Assembly (NCBI GenBank): GCA_040218145.1
Contig: JAVJQK010000075.1
Span: forward strand, 1 to 64,000
DNA: 64,000 bases
Origin: Sandaracinaceae bacterium
Lineage (GTDB): Bacteria > Myxococcota_A > Polyangia > Polyangiales > Sandaracinaceae
Direction: 5' to 3'
Shown piece by piece: positions 8,397 through 16,775 of the stretch. Position 1 is the first letter of the stretch. Every line of letters begins with the position of its first letter. Made by a program: the position numbers and the translations under genes. The notes under the pieces were generated by a model. It was not told the DNA's origin. It made no database searches and saw only the letters and a program-made list of their open reading frames with translations.

Positions 8397-8619
8397 ACGA
8401 GAGTCCGATCCGCGGCAGCGGGCGGCCAGCTCGCGAGCCGCGGGGAGCGCAGCGGCACGAGAGTCCGATCCCGCGGCAGCGGGCGGCCAGCGAGCGCGGC
8501 AGCGGGCGAGCGCGGCAGCGGGCGGCCGCCAGCGCGACAGCGCGAGCCGCGGCGAGCGCGACAGCGCGCGGCGAGCGCAGCGGCACGAGAGTCCGATCCC
8601 GCGGCAGCGGGCGGCCAGC
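8397..8619. repeat. Three dispersed copies of a ~36-bp repeat
   Basis: The string beginning CACGAGAGTCCGATCCCGCG and ending GGGCGGCCAGC occurs at about 8397-8430, 8456-8491 and 8584-8619. The first copy is one base shorter. Short GCGAAGCGAAAGC-type inverted repeats lie around them. No coding frame is supported here. Confidence 0.8.
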
Positions 8620-8722
8620 TTTCGCGAAGCGAAAGCGCGAGCCGCAGGGGCCCCAGCGCCCCGCCGCTGGGGTCGGCGCCAAAGCGCGCGGAGCGCGCGA
8701 CGCGCCGTAGTCGGGAGGGGGG

Positions 8723-8772
8723 CCCCATGGGCGCTTCGCCCCATGGGGGGAGGGCCTGCGTTCAGGCCCTCC
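8723..8772 (-). terminator. Two stacked hairpins behind tssM
   Basis: Immediately past the tssM stop lies a perfect 10-bp stem with a 4-base loop (GGAGGGCCTG/CAGGCCCTCC, 8749-8772). A second stem (CCCCATGGG/CCCATGGGG, 8723-8748) follows. Neither has a T-tract. They probably mark the 3' end of the tssJKLM transcript. Confidence 0.5.
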
Positions 8773-8785
8773 AACAAGAACAGCT

Positions 8786-11700
8786 TCAGCTCCCGCGGCA
8801 GGTGCTGCGGCCGCTGACGATCTCACGCGGCGGGTCCGCCTGCGTCGCGCGGAGCGGCTGCAAGAAGACCGGGTTCCGCTCGCGACCGGCGATGCCGAAG
8901 AACGGCGCGTCGCCTCGGACGGGGCGGATCTCGATGTGGACGTCGACCTGGTGGTCGCGCAGGCGCCACGTCTGGGTGAAGACCCGGTTGCCGCGCGACT
9001 GCGAGGTGACCGTGCCCTGCTCGAGGAGCCGGAAGAGGCCCCACTCGCCCGTCTGCTCGAGGCGCTCGTGGATGCCATCGGCGCCGCGGATCTCGAGGCT
9101 CGCGCCCGCCTCCGGGCTCTCGCCCGGCCAGGTGAACCGGTGCCAGCGCTCCGGGCCGTTGTGGTACTCGACGCACTCGCCGCCCAGACAGACCTCCTGG
9201 GTGGCGACCCGCGGCGAGGGCAGGATGCGGGCGTCGAACTGGACCTGCGGGCCCTCCGCGCCAGGCGGGAAGAACACGTTGGTGATGTCGTTCGCGCGCT
9301 CCAGGTACTGCAGGAGCTGGCGACGGTAGGCGCGGCTCGAGTCCTGCCCGAGCGCGGTCGCGAAGACGAAGTTGTCGCCCTCCTTCGGGATGCGCCGGTC
9401 GAGCACCTCGTCGTAGAAGGCCCAGAGGGTGCCACCGTCGCGCATGTAGAAGGCGCCGAAGTCCGCCAGCGGGACGTCGTGACCGCTCGGGTTGAGCGGG
9501 TAGCCACCCTCGATGTTGCGGTGGTACGGCATGAAGACCTCGGTGCACCACGAGCGGCCCGCGCCGGACGCCTGGCTCATCGCCACGCTGTTCGCGGAGC
9601 CCTCGATCGGCGGCCAGAGCAGCGCCTCGAGGCGAGGACGCCAGCCGATCTCCTGGCTCTCGATCAGCGCGCGCGTGCTGGTCCGGGCCGTCTGGAGCGC
9701 CGTCGTCAGCGCCTCCTCGGTTCCGTCCGGCGTGTCGAGGTGCGCCTGGAGCGCGTCGCGCACGCTGTGAAGCTGCTCCTCGTAGGTGCCGATCGGCAGC
9801 TCCGGGGGCGGCGGGGGCGCCTGCCCCTCGGCCGGCGGCTCGGGAGGCGGCGCCGCGCCGAAGCGCGTGAAGCCCTCGAACGCCACGTACACGTGCTCCG
9901 GGGTCAGCTCGTCGTCGTCCTCACCCTCGGCGCCACCGCCGGTCTGCCCCTGCAGGATGCGCGCGATGGTCTGCCCACCGCGAACGCGGCGGACCCGTCG
10001 CCAGAAGGCGCTCCACGCCGTCTCCTCGACCACGTTCGAGTCGTCGCCGTCCGCGCTCTCCTGCCCGGGCACCGGGAGCGTCGTGTTGTAGAGGGTCTGC
10101 GCGAACAGGCGCCGGTAGGCCTCGGGGTCGCCGCGCGTCAGGTCGCGGAGAGACGCGAGCGTCTGCACGTTTCCTTGCGGCGGCACCACGCGGACCGAGC
10201 GGAGGAAGTTCTGCCACTCCTCGATGTACGCGGTGAAGTACTGGTTGCGCAGCTGGCGCAGGTCCTCTTCGCGCTGCTCGACGTCCTCGGCCGCGCGGAG
10301 CCCCTCCTGGCCGAGCACCCACGGCTCGCCGAACACGTTACCGTCCTCGCCGTCGAGCATCTCGCGCACCCGCGAGTCCCAGGCGCGTCGGGTGAAGGCG
10401 CCCCGGACGTTTCCGTCCGACTGCATGGGCCGCACCGTGTTCCCGACGAGCGCGTCGAGGTTCAGGTCGTACCCCATCGGCGCGATCTGCTGGATGATCC
10501 GCTCGAGGGCCATGTCGGTCATCGACACGCGGGTCAGCGCGCGGCGCGTCCGGTTCACGGCGTCGTCGTCGCGCGGGAAGCGGAGCGACGCGTCGGGCGG
10601 CACCGAGGTCGGATCGTCGGCCACGCGCTCGTCTTCGTCGGCCAGGAGGCTCGTGAAGAGCTCCGCCTGACGGCGCATCTCCTCCTCCTCGCTCTCGTCG
10701 ACCTCTTCTTCACCGCCCGCGGCGTTGAACCACTGGCGCGTGATGCGGTCGGTCAGCCACTCGGCCTGCTCGTCCTCCTCGGCGAGGCTCGGCTCGCCCT
10801 CGGCGGTGGGTCGAGTGACCAGCAGGTGCATCTTGAGCCGGTCGTACATGTCCGAGTGCTCGGCGCCGGTCGGCATCGCCTCGCGGAGGACCTCGTAGCG
10901 GCGCCCGAAGTCGTCCATCGCGGACTCGTCGGAGGCCACGATCGGCCCGACCACCTCGCTGCGCAGCAGGTGCGTGTAGTAGCCCCCGAGCGGCTCGAGC
11001 ACGTCGTCCTGGTACATGCCCATGCGCATCAAGATCGGGGCGCCGTTCGAGTCGTACCTACGCAGCTCCTCGAGGCGCTCGCGGAGCGGACGGAGCTCGC
11101 CCGGCTCGAGCGGTCCGCGCGCGGCGGCCGCCTCCGCCGTCCGATCGACGTCGTCCCGGATGTCGTTCAGGAAGCCGCGGCTGTTCGCCCACGCGATCGC
11201 GGGGAAGATCGTCAAGAGCAGCGCGGTGGCGAAGATGACGCCGGCCGCGATGAACTGGTTTCGCTTCTCCCGCGCGACCGCCGCGTCGCTCCGCGAGGCC
11301 ACGTCGGCGTCGGGGAAGATGACGTTCAGGAAGACGTCGCGCAGGAAGTAGCTCTTCGACTCCTTGACCGGCTCGCCGAGGTTGACCTCGCTGCGGATGC
11401 CGAAGGCCTCGGCCATCTTGTGCATCACGCGGTCGATCGGGCGCCCCTCCTGGGTGCCGCTCGAGAGGTAGGCGCCGCGGAACATGGGCGTCTCGCCGTA
11501 GACGCTCGACTCGAAGAGCTGCGAGACCAGCGCGGTGCAGTTGCGGCGGAGCGATCCGAGCTGCTGCGGGAACGAGTACACGAGCTCGCGCGTCTCGATC
11601 TTCCGCTCCTCGCTCATGCGCTTCATCGCGCGCTTCTCGACGATGGTCGCCAGCTCGTCGAAGCGCTCCTGGAAGTGCATCCCGGGATCGGGCGGCGCGT

Positions 11701-12538
11701 CCGCCAGCGGGACGGTGAAGCCCCAGACCTGCCCGCGCTCTTGCTTCGAGAGATCGCTGAACGTCTCGACGAAGCCCGGCACGAGGTCGGCCTTGGTGAA
11801 CATCACGTAGACCGGCAGCGACATCTGCAGGCGGCTCTGCACCTCGTCGATGCGCTCGCGCATGCGGCGGGCGAGGGCCGAGACCTCCTCGTCGTGCGCG
11901 CCGCCGAGCTGGTCGAGGGGGACCGCGGCGATGATGCCGTTCAGCGGCTTCTTGGGCCGGAACTTCTTGATGAGATCGAGGAAGCCGAGCCACTCGTCGC
12001 GGTCTTCTTCTTCGGTCGTCCAGCGCCCCGCGGTGTCGAGGAGCACCGCCTCGTTCGTCAGCCACCAGTCGCAGTTGCGCGTGCCGCCGACCCCGCGCAC
12101 GCCGCCGCCAGAGGTGGACATGTAGGGGAACTGCAGCCCCGAGTTGCGGAGCGCGGTGGTCTTGCCGGCGCCGGGCGGGCCGACGATGAGCTGCCACGGC
12201 AGCGCGTAGAGCGCGTTCTCACCGCCCCGCGCGAGCTTGCTCGTCTTGAGCGCGCCGATCGCCTTCTGGAACTCCTGCTGCATCTGCAGGATCTCGGCCT
12301 GCATGTCCGGCCGCGCGCTCCGCGCCTGCTCGGCCGCCTGGGCCGCGAGCGCCTTCTCGAGCTCACGAGCCGCGCGCCGGGCGCGGATCTTCCGGGCGAT
12401 GACGATCGCGGCAAGGACCGCGATCGCGAGGATGGTGACGCCTACCGGGACGAACCAGAACGGCTCCATTCCAGGAATGAAGAGCCAGGCCGCCCAGGCC
12501 AGAACCACCACGATGCCAGCTACGATGTACTTGAGCAT
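8786..12538 (-). CDS. tssM: T6SS inner-membrane protein TssM (IcmF)
   Basis: A 1250-aa IcmF-family protein. With TssL and TssJ it forms the envelope-spanning complex that anchors the secretion tail. Two membrane helices lie at about residues 4-20 and 31-48. A cytoplasmic P-loop domain follows with Walker A GPPGAGKT at 120-127 and the LLDTAGRW segment. A third helix near 430-452 (AAGVIFATALLLTIFPAIAW) leads to the large periplasmic part that contacts TssJ. Length is normal for the family, and the intact Walker A suggests nucleotide binding. It is the last gene of tssJKLM, 37 bases after tssL, with a GGGGACGAG site before the start. Confidence 0.97.
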   Translation of the reverse strand: MLKYIVAGIVVVLAWAAWLFIPGMEPFWFVPVGVTILAIAVLAAIVIARKIRARRAARELEKALAAQAAEQARSARPDMQAEILQMQQEFQKAIGALKTSKLARGGENALYALPWQLIVGPPGAGKTTALRNSGLQFPYMSTSGGGVRGVGGTRNCDWWLTNEAVLLDTAGRWTTEEEDRDEWLGFLDLIKKFRPKKPLNGIIAAVPLDQLGGAHDEEVSALARRMRERIDEVQSRLQMSLPVYVMFTKADLVPGFVETFSDLSKQERGQVWGFTVPLADAPPDPGMHFQERFDELATIVEKRAMKRMSEERKIETRELVYSFPQQLGSLRRNCTALVSQLFESSVYGETPMFRGAYLSSGTQEGRPIDRVMHKMAEAFGIRSEVNLGEPVKESKSYFLRDVFLNVIFPDADVASRSDAAVAREKRNQFIAAGVIFATALLLTIFPAIAWANSRGFLNDIRDDVDRTAEAAAARGPLEPGELRPLRERLEELRRYDSNGAPILMRMGMYQDDVLEPLGGYYTHLLRSEVVGPIVASDESAMDDFGRRYEVLREAMPTGAEHSDMYDRLKMHLLVTRPTAEGEPSLAEEDEQAEWLTDRITRQWFNAAGGEEEVDESEEEEMRRQAELFTSLLADEDERVADDPTSVPPDASLRFPRDDDAVNRTRRALTRVSMTDMALERIIQQIAPMGYDLNLDALVGNTVRPMQSDGNVRGAFTRRAWDSRVREMLDGEDGNVFGEPWVLGQEGLRAAEDVEQREEDLRQLRNQYFTAYIEEWQNFLRSVRVVPPQGNVQTLASLRDLTRGDPEAYRRLFAQTLYNTTLPVPGQESADGDDSNVVEETAWSAFWRRVRRVRGGQTIARILQGQTGGGAEGEDDDELTPEHVYVAFEGFTRFGAAPPPEPPAEGQAPPPPPELPIGTYEEQLHSVRDALQAHLDTPDGTEEALTTALQTARTSTRALIESQEIGWRPRLEALLWPPIEGSANSVAMSQASGAGRSWCTEVFMPYHRNIEGGYPLNPSGHDVPLADFGAFYMRDGGTLWAFYDEVLDRRIPKEGDNFVFATALGQDSSRAYRRQLLQYLERANDITNVFFPPGAEGPQVQFDARILPSPRVATQEVCLGGECVEYHNGPERWHRFTWPGESPEAGASLEIRGADGIHERLEQTGEWGLFRLLEQGTVTSQSRGNRVFTQTWRLRDHQVDVHIEIRPVRGDAPFFGIAGRERNPVFLQPLRATQADPPREIVSGRSTCRGS

Positions 12539-12575
12539 TGAACTCGTCCCCGTCGATCCCCCGCCACGTCCGCCG

Positions 12576-13262
12576 TCACTCGGCGGTGGACGCCTGGCTC
12601 GTCTCTTGGATGTGCTCGACGAGGTCGTCGGCCTGGTTGGACACGCTCCACTGGAGACCGAAGTAGATGCCGAGAGACACGACCACCGCCGCGACGCTGA
12701 TCCAGACCAGCGGCATGTGGCTACGTACGCCCCCGAGGTTCTCCTGCGGCCGCGCCGCGTGCGGCGCGAGGTTCGTGTCCCCGATCATGCCGGCGCGCTG
12801 CAGGGTCGATCCGACGTCTTCCACGATAGACGCCAGCTCGATCTCCCCGCCACGAACGCGGTACTGACCTTGAAATCCGAAGAGGAGTCCGAGGTAGTAG
12901 ACCTTGAGCACTTCCATGCGCGAAGGATCTTGCCTGAGGGTCTGCAGTTTCTGAAAGAAACCTTCACCCGCGACGTTGGTGTTGAAGAGTTGCAACTGAA
13001 GGGAGCGCGGGAGCCAGTAGTCGCGCAGCTCCCCTCCCTTGCTCATGACGAGCTCGTCGGTCAGCGCCACCAGCGCATATCCGATGTCCTGCACGTCCTG
13101 CTGGGAGAAGCCGAGCTCGCTCGCTCGCCGCATCGCGCGGTCCACGAAGGAGCGCATGCGCTGATACAGCATCTCCGGCATGGGCTGCGACCGCTCATCG
13201 GCGCGGCGGATCTGCGCGAGCGCGTTGAAGACTTCCTTCGTGACCTCGTTGACGCGGTCCAT
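12576..13262 (-). CDS. tssL: T6SS inner-membrane protein TssL (DotU)
   Basis: A 228-aa DotU-like protein with a cytoplasmic helical domain (ALVALTDELVMSKGGELRDY, a family hallmark, and YYLGLLFGFQGQYR) and one C-terminal membrane helix (MPLVWISVAAVVVSLGIYFG). It lacks the peptidoglycan-binding OmpA extension seen in some TssL, so wall anchoring would need another protein. It bridges TssM to the TssK/baseplate. It lies 14 bases after tssK with a GGAGAGG ribosome site. Confidence 0.96.
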   Translation of the reverse strand: MDRVNEVTKEVFNALAQIRRADERSQPMPEMLYQRMRSFVDRAMRRASELGFSQQDVQDIGYALVALTDELVMSKGGELRDYWLPRSLQLQLFNTNVAGEGFFQKLQTLRQDPSRMEVLKVYYLGLLFGFQGQYRVRGGEIELASIVEDVGSTLQRAGMIGDTNLAPHAARPQENLGGVRSHMPLVWISVAAVVVSLGIYFGLQWSVSNQADDLVEHIQETSQASTAE

Positions 13263-13276
13263 GGCTCAGCCTCTCC

Positions 13277-14635
13277 TCAACCCTTACGGGGGATGCCCAG
13301 GAGCTCGACCTTGGTCTGCTGCGGATCGAAAGGTCTGGGCAAATAAACGGCGATCTGGCGGTCGGTGACGACGTTTCGCCAGTAGTTGTTCTCCGTCGAC
13401 ACGACGAAGTAGACGACCCCCGCCTTGACCGGGATCTCCGGGGGCGGGCGATAGGTGACCTCCACCGCGGCGCCCGGCGTGGCGGCGCTGAGGATGGAGT
13501 TGATGTCGCCCCACGACGCCATCTTGCAGAGCATCGGGAGCTTCGACGCGATCTCCTGCTCGCCCACGGGGGCGCGCACGCCGATGAGGTACTTGCTGCA
13601 GCCGATGATCCGGTCGTCGGTCATCTGGCCGAGGTACATGCCGTCCTCGCGCCCATCGAGGAACATCGAGACGTAGTGCTCCTTGACCGTCGCCTGGAGC
13701 AGCTCGGTGATCCGCGCGAAGAGGGGCTCGAACGTGCTGCGCAGGTCGTTGTAGTTGAACTTCGGCAGCGCGGCCGGGTCGAAGTCCGAGCTGAACGTGG
13801 CGAGCTGCCCGCCGAGCGAGAGCATCCACATGTAGGCCGTGCGGGGCGGCACCTCGGGCATGTCCACGAGGTGGTTCAGCACCGGCATGAAGGTGTTGAT
13901 GGCGTTGAGCAGGAGGAAGCGCGTGACGTCGCCCGCGTTGTACTCGACCGTCGCGTCGCCCCGCTCGCGCGCGGCCTCGGCGAGCGCGCGGCGGCGCGTG
14001 CTCATCAGCCGGAGCAGCCGGCGCATGCCCGCGAGGATGAACGGCGACGCCTCGATGCGGAGGCAGGCCGGGATGAAGGGCTCGTTGACCGTCAGGTTCC
14101 CGGACGCGTCGCGCGTGACCTCGGCGATCTTCAGCGCCTCGTAGTCGTCCTTCGGCTCGGTGCCGAAGAGGATCTGCAGGTTGCGCTGCGCGAAGCTGAC
14201 CTCGAGGCTCTGGCCCTCGCCCGTCAGGTCGGGCACGGAGCGGTTGGCCACGCGGAAGCGCGAGCGGCCGGCGCCGTTCTGCGCGTAGTTCGCGACCCCG
14301 TCCCGCTCACGCGGCACCGCGGCGTAGATCTCGAGCACGGTCTGCGTGTGCGGGAAGTGGCCCTCGACCGGGCGCGAGGCGGGCAGCTCGGGGTCTCCCG
14401 AGTCGCAGTCGATCACGAGCCCGTCCGGCAGCACACAGGTCAGAGCCTCGATGCGCACCTGGCCGCTCTCGAGCGCGCGTCGGTCGACCTCGACGCGGAC
14501 CACGCCCCAGTTCAGCGGCTCGAGCGCGTCGAGGCGCGAGCTCGTGAAGACCTCGTGATAGAGGTCCTGCTGCTGCATGTGCTGGGGGCTCATCAGCAGC
14601 CCCTCGGACCACACTACTCTCAGCGGCGTTTTCAT
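13277..14635 (-). CDS. tssK: T6SS baseplate protein TssK
   Basis: A 452-aa TssK protein, which links the baseplate (TssEFG) to the membrane complex (TssL-TssM). The N-terminal shoulder begins VVWSEGLLMSPQHMQQQDLY, the strongest family signature, followed by the helical region around ASPFILAGMRRLL. The C-terminal head domain ends in a beta segment (GVVYFVVSTENNYWRNV). Length is typical. The start is preceded by GAGGGAAACGCG. It sits between tssJ (45-base gap) and tssL. Confidence 0.97.
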   Translation of the reverse strand: MKTPLRVVWSEGLLMSPQHMQQQDLYHEVFTSSRLDALEPLNWGVVRVEVDRRALESGQVRIEALTCVLPDGLVIDCDSGDPELPASRPVEGHFPHTQTVLEIYAAVPRERDGVANYAQNGAGRSRFRVANRSVPDLTGEGQSLEVSFAQRNLQILFGTEPKDDYEALKIAEVTRDASGNLTVNEPFIPACLRIEASPFILAGMRRLLRLMSTRRRALAEAARERGDATVEYNAGDVTRFLLLNAINTFMPVLNHLVDMPEVPPRTAYMWMLSLGGQLATFSSDFDPAALPKFNYNDLRSTFEPLFARITELLQATVKEHYVSMFLDGREDGMYLGQMTDDRIIGCSKYLIGVRAPVGEQEIASKLPMLCKMASWGDINSILSAATPGAAVEVTYRPPPEIPVKAGVVYFVVSTENNYWRNVVTDRQIAVYLPRPFDPQQTKVELLGIPRKG

Positions 14636-14680
14636 CGCGTTTCCCTCAACGGTTCGTCGTTCGGCCGGACGGTACCGCGA

Positions 14681-15412
14681 TCAGGGCGCCGGAGCCGAGG
14701 GCGTTTCCGCGCTCGGGACGTCGGGCTGGGGAGTCTCGGGGGTTTCGGGGGCTTCGGGCTGCTCGACGCCGGACGCCTGCTCCTCCGCCGCGCGCTCGGC
14801 GGCGCAGATCGGGTCGTCGTCCGCGCACGGCGGCGGCGGGTACTCGAGTCGGACCGCGCCCTCGATCTGATAGTCGTCCAGCTCGAACGCGAGGTAGACG
14901 TTGGGCGGCTCGGGCGGCGCCTGGTCCGGATCCTCCTGGAGCGCCGCGCACTGCGCCTCCGCCTGCGGCGGGGGAAGCTCGAGGATGCTGCGCCACGAGA
15001 CGCCCGTCGGCCGGCGCACGACCGCCATGCCGACGATGTAGTTCGCGTCCGGGTTCCGCTCGAACTGACGGTTCAGCGTGGTGTCCGGGTAGATGGTCAG
15101 CTCGTCCTTGCCGAGCATCGCGTCGCCCAGCGTGTCCTCGTCGCTGTTCCAGATCTCCTCGAACGTCGCCGTCTCCATCGCGCCGATGTTGGCGAGCTGG
15201 TAGATGCGCACGATCGTCGGGAGCGGACGCCCGTCGGTGTCGGGGTTGGCGCGGTCGCTCGCCGCGATGCGCAGGTTGGCGTTCTCCTGTGCATCACACG
15301 CCGGCCGGGCCTGGTTCCCGTTGCAGCCAAGGAAGACACTGCAGCCGAGGAAGAGCAGCGCCGAACGCGCGGCGGCTCGCTTGGAAGTGAGGATGTTCTC
15401 GCTCGCGGTCAT
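14681..15412 (-). CDS. tssJ: T6SS outer-membrane lipoprotein TssJ
   Basis: A 243-aa lipoprotein, first gene of tssJKLM. The signal holds two possible lipoboxes in tandem (LFLGC then VFLGC), so the mature Cys is near residue 24 or 30. The fold follows TssJ order: RPTIVRIYQL-type loop (PTIVRIYQLANI), then KDELTIYPDTTLN and NYIVGMAVVRRP. TssJ tethers TssM to the outer membrane. The C-terminus has an extra acidic, Pro-rich tail of about 50 residues not usual in the family. The ATG at 15412 was chosen because longer forms put unrelated residues ahead of the signal peptide. Confidence 0.92.
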   Translation of the reverse strand: MTASENILTSKRAAARSALLFLGCSVFLGCNGNQARPACDAQENANLRIAASDRANPDTDGRPLPTIVRIYQLANIGAMETATFEEIWNSDEDTLGDAMLGKDELTIYPDTTLNRQFERNPDANYIVGMAVVRRPTGVSWRSILELPPPQAEAQCAALQEDPDQAPPEPPNVYLAFELDDYQIEGAVRLEYPPPPCADDDPICAAERAAEEQASGVEQPEAPETPETPQPDVPSAETPSAPAP

Positions 15413-15619
15413 GTCGGCTTCGCCTCGCGCGGGAGCCCATCGCCCCCGTCCGGTCCTCGTTGCGTGAAAAGCGCGTCGAGGAATTCGTTTCGCGTCGAAG
15501 CGTGCCCGATGGGCCGCCGAACGGGCAACAGAGTGACGAAGAGAGGGACGAATCCGTCGACCAGGCCCTGGATCACGTCCCCAATCTTGGGCGTCGTGAA
15601 GAAAATCGGAAACCAGGGT

Positions 15620-15646
15620 TTGACACGGGCGAGAAATGGTTATCGT
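15620..15646 (+). promoter_or_regulatory. Possible hcp promoter
   Basis: A perfect TTGACA box (15620-15625) is followed after 15 bases by TATCGT (15641-15646), about 65 bases before the hcp start. The spacer is shorter than the usual 16-18, so recognition by the housekeeping sigma factor is uncertain. It lies in the 298-base spacer between divergent tssJ and hcp; no equally good box was seen for tssJ. Confidence 0.4.
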
Positions 15647-15710
15647 CTGTGCTCGGCGGGGGGGACACGGTGTTTCACCCGCCCAGAAACAGGGAAGAAG
15701 GAGAAACATC

Positions 15711-16211
15711 ATGGCACTCAACGCTTACGCCGCGCTCACCTGGAACGGTACTGCTCTCGACGGCGACTCCACCATGAGCGAAATCGGTGGTGTCGACGTC
15801 AGTGCGGATCATATCGAGGTCTACCAGCTCAACTGGGGCACGGTCATCGGTCATGAGCGGCAGGCGTCGCTCAGCGCCGCGCACCGCACCGCGGAGCCCC
15901 TCGTCTTCGAGCAGCGCCTCGACGGCACGGTCCCGCAGTGGCACCAGGCGCTGACCGAGAACGCGACCATCGCCGGCACGTTCAAGATCTTCGACACCAA
16001 CCCCGAGGATGGCGCGACCCGCGAGCGCTTCAACATCACCATCGAGGGTGGCCGCGTGGTCTCGGTCCAGGGTGAGAGCCCCGACGCGTTCGACGCGGAC
16101 CAGTCCAACAAGCCCTGCTACGTGCGCGTGAAGGTCACGTACCACACGATCACGTACGAGGACATGGTCCTCAGCAAGGTCTACACGGACAACTGGTCGC
16201 AGAGCCGCTGA
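15711..16211 (+). CDS. hcp: Hcp tube protein (TssD)
   Basis: A 166-aa Hcp-family protein. Hcp hexamers stack into the inner tube and are exported with effectors. Visible features are MALNAYAALTWNG at the N-terminus, the VDVSADHIEVYQLNWG segment, the HQALTENATIAGTFKIFDTN stretch and the YHTITYEDMVLSKVYTDNW C-terminus. An AAGGAGAAAC site sits just before the ATG at 15711, which decides it over an upstream in-frame start. The gene stands alone between a promoter region and a strong terminator, which fits the high expression Hcp needs. Sequence divergence from proteobacterial Hcp is considerable. Confidence 0.93.
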   Translation: MALNAYAALTWNGTALDGDSTMSEIGGVDVSADHIEVYQLNWGTVIGHERQASLSAAHRTAEPLVFEQRLDGTVPQWHQALTENATIAGTFKIFDTNPEDGATRERFNITIEGGRVVSVQGESPDAFDADQSNKPCYVRVKVTYHTITYEDMVLSKVYTDNWSQSR

Positions 16212-16252
16212 GGCTGAGCGCGCTCGCCTCTCGGGCGCGCACCAGACAGATG

Positions 16253-16290
16253 AGCGCCAGGCTTCTTCGGAGGCCTGGCGCTTTCTTTTT
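16253..16290 (+). terminator. Intrinsic terminator behind hcp
   Basis: A stem AGCGCCAGGC/GCCTGGCGCT extends by three further pairs to a C(TTCG)G tetraloop, giving about 13 bp in all, and is followed by TTTCTTTTT. This is the best intrinsic terminator in the window. It separates hcp from tssE. Confidence 0.92.
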
Positions 16291-16331
16291 CGCCGGTTCT
16301 ATTTCCGGCGGCGGGGGGGTAGTCTCCAGCC

Positions 16332-16709
16332 ATGTCCAGCCGAGGCCTGCTCTCCCGGCTCTCCACGGGATCTCGCCGCGCCGACGTGGTCTCGTCGGTG
16401 GTGGACCATCTGCGGGACATGCTGAATACGCGCATGGGCGAGTCGGTGACCGTGCCCGATTACGGGCTCGTGGACTTCTCCGACGTCTGCCACAACATGC
16501 CCGAAGCGATCGGCGCCATCCAGCAGTCGATCCGTGCGACCATCCTCAAGTACGAGCCGCGCCTCAAGAACGTGAGCGTGCGCTTCGTGCCGAGCGAAGA
16601 CCCCCTGACGGTGCGCTTCGAGGTCGTCGCGCGCCTGGCGGATGCCCGCCGGAGCGTCGTCCGATTGCGAACCGCGCTGTCGGCCGGCGGCCACATGGAC
16701 ATTGAATAG
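16332..16709 (+). CDS. tssE: T6SS baseplate protein TssE (gp25-like)
   Basis: A 125-aa protein with the gp25/lysozyme-like fold that seeds the sheath at the baseplate. Key stretches are VVDHLRDMLNTRMGESVTVP, DYGLVDFSD, and the basic IRATILKYEPRLKNVSVRFV segment containing the E-P-R-L motif near residue 75. Length is normal. It is the first gene of the plus-strand run tssE-F-G-H, 67 bases before tssF. Confidence 0.95.
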   Translation: MSSRGLLSRLSTGSRRADVVSSVVDHLRDMLNTRMGESVTVPDYGLVDFSDVCHNMPEAIGAIQQSIRATILKYEPRLKNVSVRFVPSEDPLTVRFEVVARLADARRSVVRLRTALSAGGHMDIE

Positions 16710-16775
16710 CGGTCGCGCTTTGCAGGGGGCGCGTGGCGGTTTACTCTCGGCGCTCCCGAGGGAGCGGGAGCGGGC

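Noticed and set aside
7564-8777. Long open frames through the G-rich array on both strands
   Set aside because: All frames are open because the repeats lack stop codons; peptides are simple repeats with no start or ribosome site.
8936-12541. 1201-aa plus-strand open frame opposite tssM
   Set aside because: It is a shadow frame of tssM, with Arg/Leu/Ala-rich low-complexity translation, no ribosome site and no known motif.
15413-15710. Sigma54-type (-24/-12) promoter for hcp or tssJ
   Set aside because: No GG-N10-GC pair with the proper flanks was found; only the TTGACA box stands out.
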